Below are positions 59,610 through 64,000 of a DNA stretch of 64,000 nt, piece after piece. Under the pieces are notes generated by a model, which ran no database searches, was not told the DNA's origin, and saw only the letters and a program-made list of their open reading frames with translations. The stretch is from an uncultured Hyphomonas sp. Its GTDB lineage: Bacteria > Pseudomonadota > Alphaproteobacteria > Caulobacterales > Hyphomonadaceae. The stretch covers positions 620,001 to 684,000 of the forward strand of contig NZ_OY782759.1 of assembly GCF_963678195.1 (NCBI RefSeq), read 5' to 3'. Numbering within the stretch: position 1 is the stretch's first letter; every line of letters begins with the position of its first letter. The position numbers were made by a program, and so were the translations under genes.

Positions 59610-62488
59610 TGCGGCACCCCGTTCGGCAGGAATTGCGGCTCATCTCTCGCGGGATTGTTCCGGGGTGGGCTGGGGCCGAACCCGCCGGAGGGGCTCGCAT
59701 CCCCATCACCCAGTCGCTCCAGAAGGGCGGGGAGGTGAACCTGGTCGTCCTTATAGCTGCCGGTCAGGATATACATGACGAGATTGACGCCGAAGCGCCG
59801 CGCCATTTCCCGCTGGTCTTCGCCGCCGTCGACGGAGTAAAGGTCGCGCCCCCGCTCATCGACGGCCCAGGCGGAGATCCAGTCGGCATCGCCGATGAAG
59901 AGGCCGGACACGCCATCTCCGCGCGGGGCCGAAGCGGAGCCGGCCTGTTCGATCCACAACTGGCGGCCGGCATACCGGCCGGGAAAGTCTGCCAGTAGAT
60001 AGAAGGACCGGGTCAGGACATGATTTGCCGGCACCGGCTGGAGCGGCGGGGCGTCGAGCCCTTCGAGCAGCGTTTCCAGCCGCGTGATCTCAGTCGAGCC
60101 GGGGGTGTCGCCGTCGCGTGTGTCGATCACGAGTGCGCCGCCGGAGCGGAGATAGGCATTGAGCCGCGCGATGGCGCGTTCCGACAGCGGGGCGGCGCCT
60201 TGCGGCACGGCAAAATAGATCAGCGGGTAGAGTTCCAGCGGGCTGGTTTCGAGGTCCAGCTCATCCGGCATTTCCGGTTCGACGGAGGTGCGGTTGAACA
60301 GCGTGGTCGAGAGACCGAAGAGTCCGGCGCGGGCACGCTCGTTCAGGGCGAAGTCCGGTGTCTTCACATATCCGAACCGCATGCGCAGGGCCGCATCGAC
60401 ATCCGATTGCGGGGCATCGCCGGGGGGCAGGGGAATGATCTGCGGGCCGGTGGGCACGCGGCGATAGGATCCGTCCGGCATCAAACGATACTGGTATTCC
60501 TGCGCGCTGGCGTGCGGAGTCGGAACGATCAACATGCCGGCGAGCAGCAAGACTGCCGCCATGCCGGACCTGCGGCCAAGCCGGGGCAGATGTCCGGCGA
60601 CGAGAAGAGCTACGAACAGATCCAGCGCCAGCAGGACGGCGGCGAGGCTCAGCAGCGGACCGGCCAGGCGCATCGCCCGGGCTTCGGCGTCGCCGAGCAG
60701 GCGGGCGGCCGGCGGCCAGCCCGCGATCAGCTCAAGCTTTGCATTGCGGGCGGCATTCAGCGCGCGGGTCCCGGCGGGGCCCTGGTAAAGCCCGGGCGGG
60801 TGCGCTTCGGACGGCTCAGCCTCGGCGAAGTCGGCAGCCTTGAGCGGTGCAGCGGCCGGACCGGGCGACTGAAGCCGTCCGTATCCGTCCAGAACCAGTT
60901 TCGGCGTGTAGGCGCCTTCTTCGTCATTGACCGACTCACCCCGGCCTGCGGCGATACAGCGGCGCAGCATTTGCGGGAAGAGGTCCGAATAGGCGAGGTT
61001 GGCCCAGTCCGGGCCGGCAGTGATGTGGAACAGAATGATCGTGCCGTTGCCGCGCGCATCGGCGGTGACAAGCGGCGAGCCATCGGCCAGCCGGGCCCAT
61101 GTATGGCTGGAAAGCTCCGGCCCCGGACGGGCGAGGACCTGTTGGGTAATTCGTACATCCGGCGGCACGGTCAGGCCGTCGAAGGGGGAGGACTCGGAAA
61201 AGGGGGCGAGGGCCTGCGGCTCATCCCAGGCGAGGGCGCCGCCAAGGGCGCGGGAGGCCCGGCGGAGCGGCACCGGCAGCAGGTCGTCGCCCTGCGCGGC
61301 AAGGCGCGGCCCGGCAAAGCGGATCAGCGCGCCGCCATTCTCAACCCAGTCGGCAAGGCGCTCTTCGTCTTCCGGCAGGATCTGTCCGACATCGGCGAGG
61401 ATGATCGCGTCAGGCGACTCGGCGACCAGCGTCTCCACGCTGCCTTCGGTGATCGAGGCGAAGGGTTCCAGCGCCTTGCGGACATAGTGCATGTCGGAGA
61501 GGAGCGGCTGGGCCGCCGCGCCGGCATCGACGAGGCCGACGCGCCGGGAACGGTCGGAGGAGTCCCACAGCCAGACCGTGCCTGCGCCCTGCCGGCCGGT
61601 GACGGTGAAGCGGGCGATCCGGGCGAGTGCAGCGGCGGGGATGGTGAAGCTGGCCGTGGCGTCGGATTCCCCATCGCCGAAGGTCGCCTCCGCCGTGGCG
61701 AGGGCAGATCCATCCAGCGTCAGGGCCGAGACGAAGGCGCGCTCCTCGCCGCTTGTCTCTACGCGGCGGAGCGTGACGGCGACCGAGTCGGTTTCTGAGG
61801 TCAGCCCCGTGATCGCTGCCGGCGTATGCGGCGGGGCGGCGAAGACGGTGAGCGGCGCGCGGGCGGACAGGTCTGCCGCGAAGGCGCGGCCGCCGGTGTT
61901 TTCCAATCCGTCGCTCGCCCAGAAGATGCGGGCCGGTTTCAGCCCGGACGCATCCAGACGGGCAAGGGCGTCTTCCCGGCTGGTGCCCCAGGGCTGTGGC
62001 CTGAGGGACGAGATACGCTTGGCGGCATCGGTTGTGGTGAGCCGTTCGGACGGATCATTGTTCAGCTGCTGCGGCGCAGTCAGCAGAAGATGAACCGGCA
62101 TGTCGCGGCTGCCGGTATCGAGCGTGGCGGTTGCGGCATTGACCAGTTCGCTCCAGCGCGGGGCGGACGGCCAGCCATTGTCCATCACGATCAGGAGCGG
62201 GCCGGACCCTTCCACAGACTCTGTCTTTGCGCCGGGGGCGTAAACCGGCTGGGACAGGCCGAGGATCGCAGCGGTGACGGCCAGTGTCCGGATCAGCCAG
62301 ACCCACCAGGGCGTGCGGGCCGGGGTCTCCTCTTTGGGCTCCATCCCTTCGAGAATACGCAGGGAGGGCAGCTCAATGTCTTTCGGGGCGGGCGGCGTCG
62401 CCCGCAGGATCCACCAGATCACCGGCAGGGCGATCAGGGCAGCGAGCGCCCAGGGCGCGCCGAACAGGAACGGGCCGAGCGCGGTCAT
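59606..62488 (-). CDS. DUF4159-domain membrane protein with BatA-like N-terminus
   Basis: A 960-residue protein. The N-terminal BatA/aerotolerance-type double-helix region (FGAPWALAALIALPVIWWILRATPP; IRTLAVTAAILGLSQP) precedes a degenerate VWA-like part (LLIVMDNGWPSAPRWSELV), a middle amidotransferase-like part and further helices near 640-680 (LLSLAAVLLALDLFVALLVAG). The C-terminal DUF4159 spans about 735-935 (LRMRFGYVKTPDFALNERARAGL ... LIYFAVPQGAAPLSERAIARL). It works, by operon context, with MoxR and DUF58 proteins in envelope protein maturation. Confidence 0.86.
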   Translation of the reverse strand: MTALGPFLFGAPWALAALIALPVIWWILRATPPAPKDIELPSLRILEGMEPKEETPARTPWWVWLIRTLAVTAAILGLSQPVYAPGAKTESVEGSGPLLIVMDNGWPSAPRWSELVNAATATLDTGSRDMPVHLLLTAPQQLNNDPSERLTTTDAAKRISSLRPQPWGTSREDALARLDASGLKPARIFWASDGLENTGGRAFAADLSARAPLTVFAAPPHTPAAITGLTSETDSVAVTLRRVETSGEERAFVSALTLDGSALATAEATFGDGESDATASFTIPAAALARIARFTVTGRQGAGTVWLWDSSDRSRRVGLVDAGAAAQPLLSDMHYVRKALEPFASITEGSVETLVAESPDAIILADVGQILPEDEERLADWVENGGALIRFAGPRLAAQGDDLLPVPLRRASRALGGALAWDEPQALAPFSESSPFDGLTVPPDVRITQQVLARPGPELSSHTWARLADGSPLVTADARGNGTIILFHITAGPDWANLAYSDLFPQMLRRCIAAGRGESVNDEEGAYTPKLVLDGYGRLQSPGPAAAPLKAADFAEAEPSEAHPPGLYQGPAGTRALNAARNAKLELIAGWPPAARLLGDAEARAMRLAGPLLSLAAVLLALDLFVALLVAGHLPRLGRRSGMAAVLLLAGMLIVPTPHASAQEYQYRLMPDGSYRRVPTGPQIIPLPPGDAPQSDVDAALRMRFGYVKTPDFALNERARAGLFGLSTTLFNRTSVEPEMPDELDLETSPLELYPLIYFAVPQGAAPLSERAIARLNAYLRSGGALVIDTRDGDTPGSTEITRLETLLEGLDAPPLQPVPANHVLTRSFYLLADFPGRYAGRQLWIEQAGSASAPRGDGVSGLFIGDADWISAWAVDERGRDLYSVDGGEDQREMARRFGVNLVMYILTGSYKDDQVHLPALLERLGDGDASPSGGFGPSPPRNNPARDEPQFLPNGVPQ

Positions 62489-63351
62489 AGCTTTGCCCCG
62501 AAGCTTTCAAGCTGGGCCTTCAGACGCGTGGCGCTCTGCAACAGGGGCTGGCCCGACACATGGGAGACGAAGCGCCAGCCCATCCGGTTCGTCAGCTCGC
62601 TGAGCGCGTCGCGCTGGGCAGCGAAGCGGCGGTGATAGTCCTCGCGGATCGTTTCGGCCCGGCCGAAGATGCGGGAGAGGGCAGACCCCGGCCGGCGCAG
62701 CTTCACGCGGCCTTCGAAGGGGAAGTCGACCTCCACAGGCGAAGAGACGGCCAGCAGGATGCCTTCCGGGCATTTGCCTGCGAGTGGGGCGAGGCGTGCC
62801 TGCCATTCCGGGATCGGATCATAAAAGTCAGAGGCGACAATCAGCGTCGCGGAGGAACGCGGCGGGGAAGGGAAATTGCCGCCGGTGCCGCGGGCGAGTT
62901 CCTCTGACAGCCGGTCGACTGCGCGCTTGCCGAAACTTGCACCGCGCCCGCCGCCGAGGGCGCCGACGCGCTCGCCATCCTTGGACAGCATGATGGCGAG
63001 CGACAGCATCAGAACAGTCGCTTCCTCCGCCTTGGTGCGGAGCTCGCCGTCGGCCTTCCAGCGGAAGCCGGGATTGTCATCGCACCAGAAGAGGACCGTG
63101 CGAGCGGTTTCGAGTTCGGTCTCGCGGACGAAGAGCTCGTTGCCCTTGGCAGAGCGGCGCCAGTCGACCCGTTCGGCGGCGTCTTCCTGCGCATAGCGGC
63201 GGTATTGCCAGAAATGCTCGCCCGTGCCGGGGCGGCGACGTCCGGCCGAGCCGATATGCGCCGCTTCGCTGGCCTCGGCCTTGAAGTTCAGGCCGGGCAG
63301 CTGGCGGGCAAGGGCTTCGGCTTCGGCGCGAAGATCGGCAGCGGGAGTCAT
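62485..63351 (-). CDS. DUF58 domain-containing protein
   Basis: A 288-residue soluble DUF58 protein with the family signature GEHFWQYRRYAQEDAAERVDWRRSAKGNELFVRE near 42-75. A VWA-like fold follows (TVLFWCDDNPGF). In MoxR systems the DUF58 protein is the usual partner of the ATPase. It overlaps the DUF4159 gene by 4 bases and starts 9 bases after the MoxR gene ends. Confidence 0.91.
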   Translation of the reverse strand: MTPAADLRAEAEALARQLPGLNFKAEASEAAHIGSAGRRRPGTGEHFWQYRRYAQEDAAERVDWRRSAKGNELFVRETELETARTVLFWCDDNPGFRWKADGELRTKAEEATVLMLSLAIMLSKDGERVGALGGGRGASFGKRAVDRLSEELARGTGGNFPSPPRSSATLIVASDFYDPIPEWQARLAPLAGKCPEGILLAVSSPVEVDFPFEGRVKLRRPGSALSRIFGRAETIREDYHRRFAAQRDALSELTNRMGWRFVSHVSGQPLLQSATRLKAQLESFGAKL

Positions 63352-63360
63352 CGGGCTGCG

Positions 63361-64000
<640 letters not shown>

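Noticed and set aside
59609-61798. Two long plus-strand open frames opposite the DUF4159 gene
   Set aside because: The minus-strand protein is clearly the real one, with helices, family motifs and operon overlaps; the plus-strand frames are Arg/Gly-rich shadows.

Overview
The window is about 64 kb of GC-rich chromosome from an alphaproteobacterium, most likely a Hyphomonas-like member of the Hyphomonadaceae. The evidence is a set of families typical of alphaproteobacteria (DUF2794, COQ9 next to rpsU, aa3-type oxidase subunit IV, DUF1178, a ScsB-type thiol transporter), a late division/cell wall cluster linked to lpxC, bamD, recN and ligA, and SOS boxes of the alphaproteobacterial form GTTC-N7-GTTC. 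It is mostly ordinary core genome. I see no tRNA, rRNA, CRISPR array, prophage or intact insertion sequence, and no gene-free stretch reaches 300 bases.

Layout. 1-2.3 kb: the end of a BlaI-type repressor and an unusual M56 sensor protease fused to M23-like and TonB-C-like domains. 2.3-7.3 kb: prs, pgeF, a 5'-truncated ammonium transporter remnant, a GFA protein, an acyl-CoA synthetase and a TM2 protein. 7.4-13.3 kb: prmA, a small Arg-rich ORF whose 3' region looks like an anti-Shine-Dalgarno sRNA, an M24 aminopeptidase, a lipoprotein, and an XRE regulator divergent from a tautomerase with a nearby SDR. 13.4-30.6 kb: recN-ligA facing the leftward ddl-ftsQ-ftsA-ftsZ-lpxC-bamD block. A TonB-dependent receptor on the opposite strand separates ddl from murB, and murB sits in a secA-kinase-murB operon. 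30.8-36.7 kb: a PpiC foldase, argJ, mutT, an orphan Flp pilin, a methyltransferase divergent from comF, grxC, DUF1178, oxidase subunit IV and a short DksA-like protein. 36.8-41.6 kb: an ABC-2 exporter, DUF2834, rpsU/COQ9, a G-rich structured element, DUF2794 and an unknown gene under tandem LexA boxes. 41.7-50.1 kb: a VWA lipoprotein, DUF885, SapC, the ScsB/peroxiredoxin pair, a GNAT protein and a MAPEG protein. 50.2-56.6 kb: a Cys-rich lipoprotein in a less GC-rich patch, a serine hydrolase, an EmrA/EmrB-type pump and a hypothetical gene. 56.6-64 kb: a MoxR-DUF58-DUF4159-VWA membrane operon cut by the window end.

The points most worth a second look are the candidate anti-SD sRNA at 8243-8350, the SOS-controlled gene of unknown function at 41273, the BlaI-like operator upstream of the TonB receptor (linking it by motif to the BlaI/M56 type of regulator at the window start), the M56-M23-TonB-C fusion with a replaced catalytic His, and the amt remnant that breaks at an AT-rich palindrome.
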